Below are positions 32,721 to 44,490 of a stretch of 64,000 nt of DNA, piece after piece. Source of the DNA: Hydrangea macrophylla (lineage: Eukaryota; Streptophyta; Magnoliopsida; Cornales; Hydrangeaceae); assembly GCA_033977485.1 (NCBI GenBank), contig CM066995.1, positions 46,311,736 to 46,375,735 of the forward strand, written 5' to 3'. Under the pieces are notes generated by a model that was not told the origin of the DNA, ran no database searches, and was given only the letters and a program-made list of their open reading frames with translations. The stretch's first letter is position 1. Each line of letters opens with the position of its first letter. The position numbers were made by a program, and so were the translations under genes.

Positions 32721-32895
32721 GGATTTTTCAGCTTCTTTACTTCTGACTTTTCACCCTGTTTATCCTGGTTTAGTTGATTTCTTCCAAAACCTGTCAGAAA
32801 CTAGAAAATGAAGTAAAAATATACAAAAACAGGATAAAAAGGTCTAACAAATGTTCATTAAGGCGTATATTTAGGATTAGTTCTCTCCCGATCAC

Positions 32896-32934
32896 ACCCC
32901 CAAACCTACATTTTGCTAGTCCTCGAGCAAAACT
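32896..32934 (-). promoter_or_regulatory. Hairpin plus polypurine tract at the composite J 3' LTR
   Basis: The minus strand reads TTTTGCTCGAGGACTAGCAAAA, a perfect 7-bp stem with GGAC in the loop. Then come 9 bases and GGGGGTG directly against the LTR start TGATCGGG. The G-rich stretch is the plus-strand primer; the hairpin's role is unknown. The same unit recurs before every J LTR start (38811, 43680, 44492). Confidence 0.75.
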
Positions 32935-34643
32935 AAAATAAAAACTACAAATAAAAATCTATTCCATTTTCGTATGGATCACGATTGCATTTAGCGTATG
33001 CAACAAGCCTTTTAAACCCCTAGGTGTCCCTAGTCGGACGAGTGAAGTCTCGTGAGGGTTCTCGTCAACAAGTTACCCACAACCATCTTTATTAACTTAA
33101 AATTTTAAAAACTTTTATTCAAACAAAACAATCAATACTCCTTATTATAAAACAGTGATTCGAAATAGAATAACGAACATAAAGAAATAGAATCAAACGT
33201 CTACATACATCATGAAGAACAATCTCAAGCACATGCATCGTATAAATCAATAGAGTTTCTCATAAAATTGCACGTGTGTGATGAGGTAGTCAAATGAACA
33301 CGCGCCTGTCATGAACATGGAATATACTTCGGATAACCATTTAACTATGTCTCGACTACGAATCTCACAATGTTAATTACACTCTCAAATAAAACACTCA
33401 GAAACAGGTGTAATTTTTCTCAAATATGGGATCAAAGGAAATATATTTTCAAAACGAGAGATGCTCACATATGACATGAAAAAGACGCATGACACGAAAG
33501 AACAGTAGTCTCACGGATAAGATGCCAATAATCAAAAGAAATTAATCATTACCATGTTTTAATCCCCTCCCATCATTTACATATCAAAACCATGTTCTTC
33601 TAGGATCAAATAGGACTTTTTCACAGGTTGTAATGTGGCTCAGGTAATGAAAAAGTATAGGACAGATATATCAGGTAGTTTCAGAATGGCATTGTAAAGC
33701 ATGTTCGATTTTCTTTCATTCTTCTTCTACAAACTTTCATCTTTTCTTTCTCTTCATTCCTTTTCATTTTTTTTTTCTTCTTTTCTTTCATCATTTTTTT
33801 TTTCAACCTTCCTCTTCTTTATTTTTTTCTTTTCCTTTTTCTCTTCGTTGCTATTGAAACGAATATTCAATAAATATCAAGGCAACCACACCAAACATCA
33901 TCTTATTTTCTTCTTCTTCTCAATCACATATCGCCTTAACACCACTAAAAGGTGATCAATCTTTCAGAAGTGAACTCCAAGTTGGCCAAATTGGAGCAAA
34001 AACAAGGATAATGGTCATTTAAGAAAGAAATGGCATTTTAATGGCTCAAAGGGCGAACTAAGGAAATTTTTATCTTTTATCAATCGGCATTAAACAAAGA
34101 AGGCCTAAAATCATTTCCTATGGTTATATGGTTCTTCAATGTTTACAATGGAAGATTATTTAGCATGGTAACAACTATTTTAACTTGATTATTAACCAAA
34201 ACAAGAATAATGAGACTAAACAACAAGTTAATGCGCTATTTCAATGAAATTCGACAAACAAATGTATTTATAACCCTCAAAATAGAAAAGATAGGCTCAA
34301 AAGCTCACCGGGTTTAGTCTCCACCATGTGTTATCTAGAAATCCGAATCATATTATAGTTCACATCAAACATGTATTCAAACGACTACGTGCAGTGCATA
34401 TGTTTATGTGCAAATCTATGATATAAAACTACGATTCAAACAATACATAACCCAAAACATTTCAACATGACTTTATTAAATGTTTAATCACATATTTCCT
34501 TGTTTATCATTCTATAACAATTCAAAGTTATTGAACAAGAAGTATCAAATTGCTATTGCAAAAACGTCAGTAATATCGTTTATTTAAACACACTTATTGA
34601 AAAATTTTAAAGTTTTGCATAAAATAATGTGCATGTGTGTGCA

Positions 34644-34683
34644 TACCCCCAAACCTAAACCTTTCATTGTCCCTAATGAAACA
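34644..34683 (-). promoter_or_regulatory. Second hairpin plus G-run in composite J
   Basis: The minus strand reads TTTCATTAGGGACAATGAAA, a perfect 7-bp stem, then 11 bases and GGGGG. The core CATT-N-GGGACAATG is shared with the element C hairpin at 22683. It may be an internal purine tract or an RNA signal. Confidence 0.6.
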
Positions 34684-35094
34684 ATAAATCGAAAGAAAGG
34701 AGAGTACAGAAGGAACGATAATACCTTGATCTCGGCAATCAAAGAACAGGTGAACACAAAGGAATATGTCAATACAGTTCAATGTTACCTGCTACTTCTT
34801 AGCAAAAGAAAATTAAACAAAATAAAAACTGCTAAAAGGATTATAACTAAACTAAACTAAATAAACTATAAGAAGAAACAGAACTATAAAGATCCACAAG
34901 AAAATAAACTAGCAAAGAAACTAAAACATACTGTAAAACATAACCAGAATTAAGTAAACAATCAAAAACCTGATGGAAAAGGACCTACGACACAAAAACA
35001 TAAATAGAAAAACTACCGAAGCAGGTATGGGGGAAGGATACAAGAAAACAAAAGAAAATATGCAGAAATGGGGGAATCGCGCGCGCGAAATCCC

Positions 35095-35134
<40 letters not shown>

Positions 35135-35437
35135 CTTTCTCGCGCGAGCGAGGTACCTCGCACCCGCGAGATCAGGCGCGAGTAACTACTGAGGCCTCAT
35201 AAAAAGAAAAGCAAAGGAAAACATCTAAGGGGCATTCTCGCGCCAGCGGGCCGCGCGAGCGACGTCTCGCGCGAGCAGGCCGCGCGCGCGAGAATGGTTT
35301 TTTCCATTTTTTAACTAAAATTATGTATATACTATTAAAATAAATTAATTCCAACCCCCAAACCTATCCAGAATGTCCAAAACAGACACAAACAGACCCA
35401 AAAACAACCAAAAATAAGAAAAACGAATGAAATAAAG

Positions 35438-35455
35438 CTTGGGTTGCCTCCCAAG
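35438..35455 (-). promoter_or_regulatory. Hairpin CTTGGGAGGCAACCCAAG after the gag-protease stop
   Basis: A perfect 6-bp stem (CTTGGG/CCCAAG) with loop AGGCAA, about 47 bases past the stop codon. I recall the same sequence downstream of gag in other plant non-autonomous elements. It could act on translation or on packaging. Confidence 0.6.
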
Positions 35456-35501
35456 AAGCGCTAACTTTTACGTCTTTAGCTAGACCTTTCTAGCATAAGA
35501 C

Positions 35502-37344
35502 TCATGGAGGCCGTAACTCGGACTGTGTACCCCTAAGGATGTCAGGTAGAGCTCGATGGTACGCAGAAATCACGTCGCTTTGAATTAAATCGAGTAACGG
35601 TTTGTCATTATGTTCGAATCGATTTCTTACCTTCCGAGTAGATTCCGCATTAGGGTCCACGGGATTAGGATTCATCCACTCTTCATCGTCCGCTATATTG
35701 TTCTTCCCACTCACCTTTATTTCTTTAGTAGGATCAATATTCCGTTTAACCTCACTACCCTCCACACCTAAGTCAACGTCGTCTTTAGGAGGTTGATCCA
35801 TAGCATTAAAAACGTTTAATTTTAAGTTCATGTTCCCAAATGACACTTTCATTACCCCCGTCCGACAGTTAACACGTGCGTTAGCGGTTGCTAAGAATGG
35901 ACGGCCTAAGATGACAGGAGTATGTTTCCTAGCATCTAGCACCGGTTCGGTGTCAAGGACCATAAAATCTACAGGATAGAAACATTGATCAACTTTTACT
36001 AGCACGTCTTCGACGATTCCTCTAGGTATTTTAACAGAACGATCCGCTAACTGAATAGTAGCGGCCGTAGGCTTGAGTTCACCTAATCCTAATTGTTTAT
36101 AGACGTGATAGGGTAAAAGGTTAACACTCGCTCCTAAGTCAAGGAGAGCCCGATGAATGATAGTGTCACCTATGACACATGAAATCGTAGGCGTACCTGG
36201 ATCTTTATATTTTGGAGGAGCGTGTTGGAATATAGAGCTTACTTTTTCCGTGAGAAAGACCTTTTTAGGAGTATGACTCCGTATTTTGCGCTTTTGAGTA
36301 CAAAGGTCTTTTAGACATTTAGCATAAGCGGGAATTTGTTTAATAGCGTCGAGGAAAGGAATATTAATTTTAACTTGTTTGAATACCTCGAGTATATCCT
36401 CAACCTTAGACCCTTTCTTAGGCAAATGTGACGGTCCCTCAACGTTTGGTGGATATGGCATTCTTGGAATATAGTTTGTTGGGGCCGGTCCTTTATCTTT
36501 TTGAATTCTACTCGTTCCCTCACCCTCCTTATTCACATTTAAATTAATTTTCCCATCTTTCTCACTCTCATCCGGAATTACAACAACTTCCTCATCTCGA
36601 GCAGTCATCCTAGTCGACACAGCGTTCACACTCTCACTCGTACTACCCACTGCGTATTGCCCCTTAGGTTGCTGAGTAGGTTGACTGGGCAACTTACTCT
36701 CAGTTAAGCGGTTTAGCGTATTAACAATTTGCCCTACTTGGGACTCCAGTTTTGCGATGGATTGTGTGAGAGAATGTACTAACTGAACCACCGAACCAAA
36801 GTTTTCAAGTGAGGCCAACACCTTTTCCTCAAATGCATTATTGCGTGGAGGTGGAGGAGGTGGTTGGTATTGACCTTGTTGGTATTGGGGTCGGTACGTA
36901 TTTGGAAAATTAGCCGACCTAGGATTATAATTATTTTGTGGGAATTGTTGCATAGAATTAATGTGTTGTTCAACAAATTCCGGATATTGAGATGCAGAAG
37001 GACATGCAAAAATATTATGGGACGGTTCAGAACATAATGCACATATTTCTGAAGAAGGTAGATTGGACGTTTTGTTCATTTGCATAAGTCGGTCAAGTTT
37101 TCTATTTAACTCTTGTATTTGAATTGATTGACTCGACTCAACTGTCAGCTCTCGCTTAGGTTGAAGGTATCCCTCAGAACGTACCGACACAGCCTGATGC
37201 ATCGAGTTCTCGCTTAACGTTTCAAATATTTTCCAGGCCTCGTCGGCGCTTTTGTGTAGGAAAGTTCCCGCACAAACGGCATCGACGGTATTCCTAACAG
37301 AGGGAATAAGCCCCTCGTAGAAGACTTGAACCAATTTCCACTTG
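35502..37344 (-). CDS. Composite J gag-protease, N-terminally truncated, otherwise open
   Basis: A 610-aa open frame on the minus strand without internal stops, rare in this window. The order is: end of the Retrotrans_gag capsid region (VFYEGLIPSVRNTVDAV, DEAWKIFETL); a CCHC knuckle CALCSEPSHNIFAC at residues 98-111; Gln/Pro-rich linker with six Pro (158-163); helical AKLESQVGQIVNTLNRL (195-210); then protease with ALLDLGASVNLLPY (396-409) and PVILGRPFLATA (473-484). DLGAS in place of DTGAS is common in this group from memory. The first codon shown is TTG; upstream codons read HHQVPKWKL and then run into LTR sequence, so the true N-terminus is missing. It would form particles for packaging non-autonomous RNA. 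Confidence 0.88.
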
Positions 37345-37345
37345 G

Positions 37346-37440
37346 GAACCTGATGATGTTGTCAGAACTTAATTTTACGCTTTAACGCGCATTTGTATAA
37401 CCAATTGCCCCAGATTAGGATAAAATGGTCTAACAAAAAT
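37346..37440. other. Scrambled LTR piece fused to the gag N-terminus
   Basis: It contains gatgttgtcagaa, ttacgctttaacgcgcattt and gataaaatggtctaacaaa, which are short blocks of both LTR ends out of order and partly inverted. It replaces the leader and the gag start. The junction falls where gag CATCATCAGG resembles the LTR end ACATCA, suggesting a short-homology switch. Confidence 0.65.
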
Positions 37441-38809
37441 TGATGTTGTCAGAATCAAGATATAAAAGTATTCTTTACTTTTCAAAGGATTTGCAGTGTG
37501 GAAGTAAAGGTCGAACCCACAGAGATTGATTACTACAGCAACTTAATTTTAAAACCTAAGTCTAATTAATTAGGAAAAACGGATTTTGATTTGGATTTAA
37601 TTAAACTAATAACAATAAAAATAAATCTAAACTATGAAAGCAATTAAAAGTGTTTTTAATGAATGTTTAAGGGAACCTAGGATTACAAATCCACCACTAG
37701 CTTCATAATAGGCATATTTATGAATTACTTTAGCTTATTACGTTGGATGAATATGGGGAATTGTAGCTACAAGCCCAATTCCTCCGACAAGAAGATAATC
37801 ATGGTTCAAGCACCAACATAATCCATCTTCGGATAGCACGAATCATCTCACACTAAACTAGGGTTGTGATCTAATCCGTCTAACCTAGGCATGGACTATT
37901 CGGATACTTGATAGCACGAATCAATAAAGCACCATCACATGTAAACAACCTAAACAAGCACAGCAAGAATAGATCGTTGAGTACATCACAGTCAAAATAG
38001 ATCTAAGACAAGAATAAATTCTGAAAGTAATGATTTAATCAATGTAAGTACGATTTATTTATAAAATCCTCTAAACATGTGACTGTCATCCATACACAAT
38101 AAAACTAAAATAAAAGCATAAATAAAACCCTATTACTCGTCTAGGGCTTCATTGAAACCCTAGATCAATGATCTAAGCTGCCATAGAAGTAGAGATCGGC
38201 AAGTAGTTGATGGAGGAGGCCATGGAAATCCTTGGTCTTCTTCTTCTTCTCCTTGCTTCTCCCTCTTCAATGGCTGGAAGTGTGTGTATATGGCTGTATA
38301 TGAATGTGTATAATAGTTGCCAGCCCCATAATTGAGTAAATTTGGAGTTTATATAGAGTTTGTAAAAGCTTTGGAAGGCTTCCTAACTCGAAACGAACTG
38401 AAACGCATGTAATTTACAGTCTGGACGTCGTTTAGCAGTTTCGTTTGCACAGGAGTCTTCAGTATACTGAAATACGCAACATTGATTTTTGGGCATATCG
38501 CGCGAGCGGGTCGCGCGAGCGCGACTTTTGGTCCTTCGCGCGCGCAGATCGCGCGAGCGGTTTATGGGGTTTCGCGCGAGCGGATCGCGCGAGCGATTCT
38601 CTGATTTTCGCGGGCGCGGGTCGCGCGCGCGACTTGGTTTTTTCAGCTTCTTTCTTGATGCTTTTTCACCCTGTTTAGCCTGGTTTAGTTGATTTCTTCC
38701 AAAACCTGTCAGAAACTAGAAAACAGAGTAAAAATATACAAAAACAGGATAAAATGGTCTAACAAATGTGCGTTAAAGCGTATAATTAGGATTAGTTCTC
38801 TCCCGATCA
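37441..38809 (-). repeat. Composite J inner LTR 2 (1369 bp)
   Basis: A full-length LTR that differs from the outer pair at many shared positions (for example around 37650 and 38280-38330), so it comes from a different family member. It is followed directly by another 3' non-coding region. Confidence 0.92.
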
Positions 38810-41175
38810 CACCCCCAAACCTACATTTTGCTAGTCCTCGAGCAAAACTAAAATAAAAACTACTAATAAAAATCGATTCCATTTTCGTATGGATCACGAT
38901 TGCATTTAGCGTATGCAACAAGCCTTTTAAACCCCTAGGTGTCCCTAGTCGGACGAGTGAAGTCTCGTGAGGGTTCTCATCAACAAGTTACCCACAACCA
39001 TCTTTATTAACTTATTAATTTAAAAACTTTTATTAAAAACAAAGAACATAATATTCAATACTCCTTATTATACAACAAAGATTTGAAATAGGATAACGAA
39101 CAAGAAGAAACAGAATCAAACGTCTACCTACATCATGAAAAACCATCTCAAGCACATGCATCGTATAAATCAATAGAGTTTCTCATAAAATCGCACGTGT
39201 GTGATGAGGTAATCAAATGAACACGCGCATGTCATGAACTTGGAATATAACCCGGATAACCATCTAACTATGTCTTGACTACGAATCTCACAATGTCAAT
39301 TACACTCTCAAATGAAACACTCAGAAACAGGTGTAATTTTTCTAATATATGGGAGCAAAGGAAATATATTTTCAAAACGATAAACGCTCACATATGACTC
39401 AAAAAGACGCACGACACGAAAGAACAGTAGTCTCATGGATAGGATGCCAACAATCAAGAAAAATTAATCATGACCATGTTTAATCCCCCTCCCATCGTTT
39501 TTATATCCAAACCATATTTTCTAGGATCAAATAGGACTTTTCAAAGGTTGTAATGTGGCTCAGGCAATGAAAAAGGATAGAAATGATTAGTTAGGTAGTT
39601 TTAGAATGGCATTGTAAGACATGTTCGATTTCTTTCATTCATCTCTTCTACCAACTTTCATCTTTTCATTCTCTTCTTTTTCATATTTCTTTTTTTTCTC
39701 TCTCTTTTTTTTTCAACCTTATTCTTTTTTTTCTTTTTTTTTATTCTTTTTCTCTATTCTTTTCCTTCCCGTTGCTTTTGAAACGAATATTCAATAAATA
39801 ACAAGGCAACCACCCCAACATCAACTTATTTTCTTCTTCTTCTCAAATGACACATCGCCTTACCACCACTAAAAGTTGATCAATCTTTTAGTGATGAACT
39901 CCAAGTTGGCCAAATTGGAGCAAAAATAGGATAATGGTAATTAAAGAAAAAAAACAGCATTTTAATGGCTCAAAGGGCAAACTAAGAAAATTTATCATTT
40001 ATCGGTCGGCAGTAAACAAAGAAGGCCTAAAATCATGTCCTATGGTTATATGGTTCTTCAATATTTACGACGGAAGATTATTTAGCATGGTAACAAATAT
40101 TTTAACTTGACTATCAACCAAAACAAGAATAATGAGACTAAACAACAAGTAGATGCGCTATTTCAATGAAATTCGACAAACACAATGTATTTATAACCCT
40201 CAAAACAGAAAAGATAGGCTCAATAGCTCACTGGGTTTAGTCTCCACCATGTGTTATCTAGAAATCCGAATCATATTATAGTTCACAACCAACATGTATT
40301 CAAACGACTACGTGCAGTGCATAAGTTTATGTGCAAATCTATGATATAAAACTACGATTCAAACAATACATAACTTAAAATATTTCAACATGACTTTAGC
40401 AAATATTTAATCACATATTTCCTTGTTTATCATTCTATAACAAATCACATTACATACTAAGAAGTATCGGATTAAAATTGCAAAAACGTCAGTAATATCG
40501 TTTATTTAAACACACTTATTGTAAATTTTAAAATTTTAGTGCATAATGGCGTGCATGTGTGTGCATACCCCCAAACCTAAACCTTTCATTGTCCCCAATG
40601 AAACAATAAAACGAAAGAAAGGAGAGTACATAAGAAAGAAACGATAGTACCTCGATCTGGACAAGCATAGAACAGGTGAACACACAAGAATGTCACAATA
40701 AAGTTCAATATTACCTGTTACTACTAGATAAATGAAAAGAAACTAACAAAAATATTAAAAGTAAATGAAATCTAAATACAAAATATAAATCGATAAACTA
40801 ATCAAAACTAAACTAAACGAATAAATGGAAAAGAAATAAACGAAAAAGTATAAATGTAATAAGGAAAACAACAACTAACTTGAACTAAACTGAAACAAAT
40901 AAACAAATATCATAATCGTAAAAACTATGAGAACCAGTGTGGGGGAAGGATACAAAAAACAAAGGAAAAAAAAAAACAGAAAATGGGGAAATCGCGCGCG
41001 CGCGAATTCCCAGGAAAATATTTTTTTTTTTTTTTTTTTTTAAATTTCCGCGCGAGCGAGGTACCTCGCGCCCGCGATTCCAGGCGCGAGGAGAACCTGA
41101 GGCTCATAAAAAGAAAACAAAAGAAAAAAAACACTAAGGGGCAATCTCGCGCCAACAGGCCGCGCGAGCGACGTC
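38810..41175 (-). other. Composite J 3' non-coding region, copy 2
   Basis: Parallel to 32895-35280 with moderate divergence and no gene. It contains the hairpin/G-run at 38811-38849, purine tract (minus strand) at 39630-39780, and the CG array with a T-run of about 21 near 41021-41041. At about 41176 it switches, inside the CG repeats, to LTR sequence. Confidence 0.82.
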
Positions 41176-41413
41176 TCGCGCGAGCGGATCGCGCGAGTGA
41201 TTCTCTGATTTTCGCGGGCGCGGGTCGCGCGCGCGACTTGGTTTTTTCAGCTTCTTTCTTGATGCTTTTTCACCCTGTTTAGCCTGGTTTAGTTGATTTC
41301 TTCCAAAACCTGTCAGATACTAGAAAACAGAGTAAAAATATACAAAAACAGGATAAAATGGTCTAACAAATGCGCGTTAAAGCGTATAATTAGGATTAGT
41401 TCTCTCCCGATCA
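41176..41413 (-). repeat. Composite J partial LTR (5' 240 bases)
   Basis: It begins inside the CG array and runs to CTCCCGATCA. The junction with copy 2 lies within identical GCGCGAGCGGATC units, as expected if the repeats mediated recombination. Confidence 0.8.
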
Positions 41414-43717
41414 TCAAGATATAATATAAAGATATAAAAGTTCTGACAAAAAAAAAAAACTGGGATTTCGCGCGCGCGACGGCCGCTCGCGCGGACCGCG
41501 CGCGCGATTCCTCCATTTCTGCATATTTTCTTTTGTTTTCTTGTATCCTTCCCCCATACCTGCTTCGGTAGTTTTTCTATTTATGTTTTTGTGTCGTAGG
41601 TCCTTTTCCATCAGGTTTTTGATTGTTTACTTAATTCTGGTTATGTTTTACAGTATGTTTTAGTTTCTTTGCTAGTTTATTTTCTTGTGGATCTTTATAG
41701 TTCTGTTTCTTCTTATAGTTTATTTAGTTTAGTTTAGTTATAATCCTTTTAGCAGTTTTTATTATGTTTAATTTTCTTTTGCTAAGAAGTAGCAGGTAAC
41801 TTTGAACTGTATTGACATATTCCTTTGTGTTCACCTGTTCTTTGATTGCCGAGATCGAGGTATTATCGTTCCTTCTGTACTCTCCTTTCTTTCGATTTAT
41901 TGTTTCATTAGGGACAATGAAAGGTTTAGGTTTGGGGGTATGCACACACATGCACATTATTTTATGCAAAACTTTAAAATTTTTCAATAAGTGTGTTTAA
42001 ATAAACGATATTACTGACGTTTTTGCAATAGCAATTTGATACTTCTTGTTCAATAACTTTGAATTGTTATAGAATGGTAAACATGAGAATATGTGGTTAA
42101 ATATTTACTAAAGTCATGATGGAATGTTTTAAGTTATGTATTGTTTGAATCGTAGTTTTATATCATAGATTTGCACATAAACATATGCACTGCACGTAGT
42201 CATTGGAATACATGTTGGTTGTGAACTATAATATAATTCGGATTTCTAGATAACACATGGTGGAGACTAAACCCAGTGAGCTTTTGAGCCTATCTTTTCT
42301 ATTTTGAGGGTTATAAATACATCTTGTGTTTGTCGAATTTCATTGAAATAGCGCATCTACTTGTTGTTTAGTCTCAGTATTCTTGTTTTGGTTGATAATC
42401 AAGTTAAAATAGTTGTTACCATGCTAAATAATCTTCCGTCGTAAACATTGAAGAACCATACGACTTCAGGACATGATTTTAGGCCCTCTTTGTTTACTGC
42501 CGGCCGATAAAAGATAAAATTTCCTTAGTTCGCCCTTTTGAGCCGTTAAAATGCCATTTCTTTCTTTAATTACCATTATCCTTGTTTTTGCTCCAATTTG
42601 GCCAACTTGGAGTTCACTTCTGAAAGATTGATCACCTTTTAGTGGTGTTAAGGCGATGTGTGATTGAGAAGAAGAAGAAAATAAGATGATGTTTGGGGTG
42701 GTTGCCTTGATATTTATTGAATATTCGTTTCAATAGCAACGAAGAGAAAAAGGAAAAGAAAAAAATAAAGAAGAGAAAAAGGAAAAGAAAAAAATAAAGA
42801 AGAGGAAGGTTGAAAAAAAAAATGATGAAAGAAAAGAAGAAAAAAAAAATGAAAAGGAATGAAGAGAAAGAAAAGATGAAAGTTTGTAGAAGAAGAATGA
42901 AAGAAAATCGAACATGCTTTACAATGCCATTCTGAAACTACCTGATATATCTGTCCTATACTTTTTTATTACCTGAGCCACATTACAACCTTTGAAAAGT
43001 CCTATCTGATCCTAGGAAACATGGTTCGGATATGAAAACGATGGGAGGGGGATTAAAACATGGTAATGATTAATTTCTCTTGATTATTGGCATCCTATCC
43101 ATGAGACTACTGTTCTTTCGTGTCATGCGTCTTTTTCATGCCATATGTGAGTATTATCGTTTTGAAAATATATTTCCTTTGCTCACGTATACTAGAAAAA
43201 TTACACCTGTTTCTGAGCGTTGTATTTTAGAGTGTAATACCTTGTGAGATTCGTAGTCGAGACATAGTTAAATGGTTATCCGAGTTATATTCCATGTTCA
43301 TGACATGCGCGTGTTCACTTGACTACCTCATCACACACGTGCGATTTTATGAGAAATTCTATTGATTTATACGATGCATGTGCTTGAGATTGTTCTTCAT
43401 GATGTATGTAGACGTTTGATTCTATTTCTTTATGTTCGTTATTCTATTTCGAATCATTGTTTTATAATAAGGAGTATTGATTGTTTTGTTTGAATAAAAG
43501 TTTTTAAAATTTTAAGTTAATAAAGATGGTTGTGGGTAACTTGTTGACGAGAACCCTCACGAGACTTCACTCGTCCGACTAGGGACACCTAGGGGTTTAA
43601 AAGGCTTGTTGCATACGCTAAATGCAATCGTGATCCATACGAAAATGGAATAGATTTTTATTTGTAGTTTTTATTTTAGTTTTGCTCGAGGACTAGCAAA
43701 ATGTAGGTTTGGGGGTG
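41414..43717 (+). other. Composite J 3' non-coding region, copy 3, inverted
   Basis: After about 45 scrambled bases (41414-41460) the sequence is the reverse complement of the other copies, ending with the purine tract GGTTTGGGGGTG at 43705-43717. It is closest to copy 1 over most of its length and to copy 4 in private variants, such as a duplicated block at 42735-42800 in the purine tract. No gene. Confidence 0.85.
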
Positions 43718-43946
43718 TGATCGGGAGAGAACTAATCCTAAATATACGCCTTAATGAACATTTGTTAGACCTTTTTATCCTGTTTTTGTATATTTTTACT
43801 TCATTTTCTAGTTTCTGACAGGTTTTGGAAGAAATCAACTAAACCAGGCTAAACAGGGTGAAAAAGCATCAAGAAAGAAGCTGAAAAAACCAAGTCGCGC
43901 GCGCGACCCGCGCCCGCGAAAATCAGAGAATCGCTCGCGCGATCCG
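43718..43946 (+). repeat. Composite J partial LTR, inverted
   Basis: It starts TGATCGGGAG on the plus strand and runs into the CG array, where at about 43947 the sequence flips back to minus orientation. Confidence 0.85.
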
Positions 43947-44490
43947 CTCTTCTCCTTGGTTCTCCCTCTTCAATGGCTGGAAGTATGGTTGTAGAATGTG
44001 TGTATAATAATTGCCAACCCCAAAATTGAGTAAATTTGGAGTTTATATAGAGTTTGTACAAGCTTTGGAAGGCTTCCCAACCCGAAACGAACTGAAACGC
44101 ATGTAATTTACAGTCTGGACGTCGTTTAGCAGTTTCGTTTGCACAGGAGTCTTCAGTACACTGAAATACGCAACTATGATTTTTGGGCATATCGCGCGAG
44201 CGCGACTTTTGGTCCTTCGCGCGCGCGGATCGCGCGAGCGGTTTATGGGGTTTCGCGCGAGCGGATCGCGCGAGCGATTCTCTGATTTTCGCGGGCGCGG
44301 GTCGCGCGCGCGACTTGGTTTTTTCAGCTTCTTTCTTGATGCTTTTTCACCCTGTTTAGCCTAGTTTAGTTGATTTCTTCCAAAACCTGTCAGAAACTAG
44401 AAAACAGAGTAAAAATATACAAAAACAGGATAAAATGGTCTAACAAATGCGCGTTAAAGCGTATAATTAGGATTAGTTCTCTCCCGATCA
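43947..44490 (-). repeat. Composite J partial LTR (centre of the palindrome)
   Basis: LTR from tctccttggttctccctcttc to CTCCCGATCA. It resembles inner LTR 2 rather than the outer pair. Its first 314 bases are the unpaired centre of the large inverted repeat. Confidence 0.82.

Larger units (their letters stand above)
31522..32894 (-). repeat. Composite J outer LTR 1 (3' LTR, 1373 bp)
   Basis: A full-length LTR preceded, in minus orientation, by the purine tract GGTTTGGGGGTG. It shares variants with the LTR at 46522 that are absent from the inner LTR at 37441, for example in the attgcaaatcc/attacaaatcc region. It contains the CG palindrome array and a TATA box. Confidence 0.93.
32895..35437 (-). 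other. Composite J 3' non-coding region, copy 1
   Basis: No gene. In element orientation it starts after the gag-protease stop and runs to the purine tract. It carries CG-rich arrays (35070-35300), a run of about 30 T at 35098-35127, two GGAC-loop hairpins with G-runs (34644-34683 and 32896-32934) and a strong purine tract (minus strand) at 33700-33850. Open frames here are low complexity and not credible genes. Copies recur at 38810, 41449 (inverted) and 44491. Confidence 0.85.

Noticed and set aside
32554..32811. Open frames rich in RASGSRERF or ARADRASDS-type repeats (also 38445-38692, 40983-41282, 44176-44364, 47561-47764)
   Set aside because: They are translations of the CpG palindrome arrays in the J LTRs. 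They are open in several frames on both strands, with no conserved ends, so they are a by-product of the repeat and not genes.
33701..33955. Phe/Ser-rich open frames (33701-33955, 42730-42915, 45300-45500)
   Set aside because: Translation of a pyrimidine-rich tract in the J 3' region, low complexity, no start context or homology.
34597..34860. 87-aa frame repeated at 34597, 41724 and 46227
   Set aside because: It recurs only because the J 3' region is present in several copies. Copy 2 does not keep it, the composition is AT-driven and there is no family signature.
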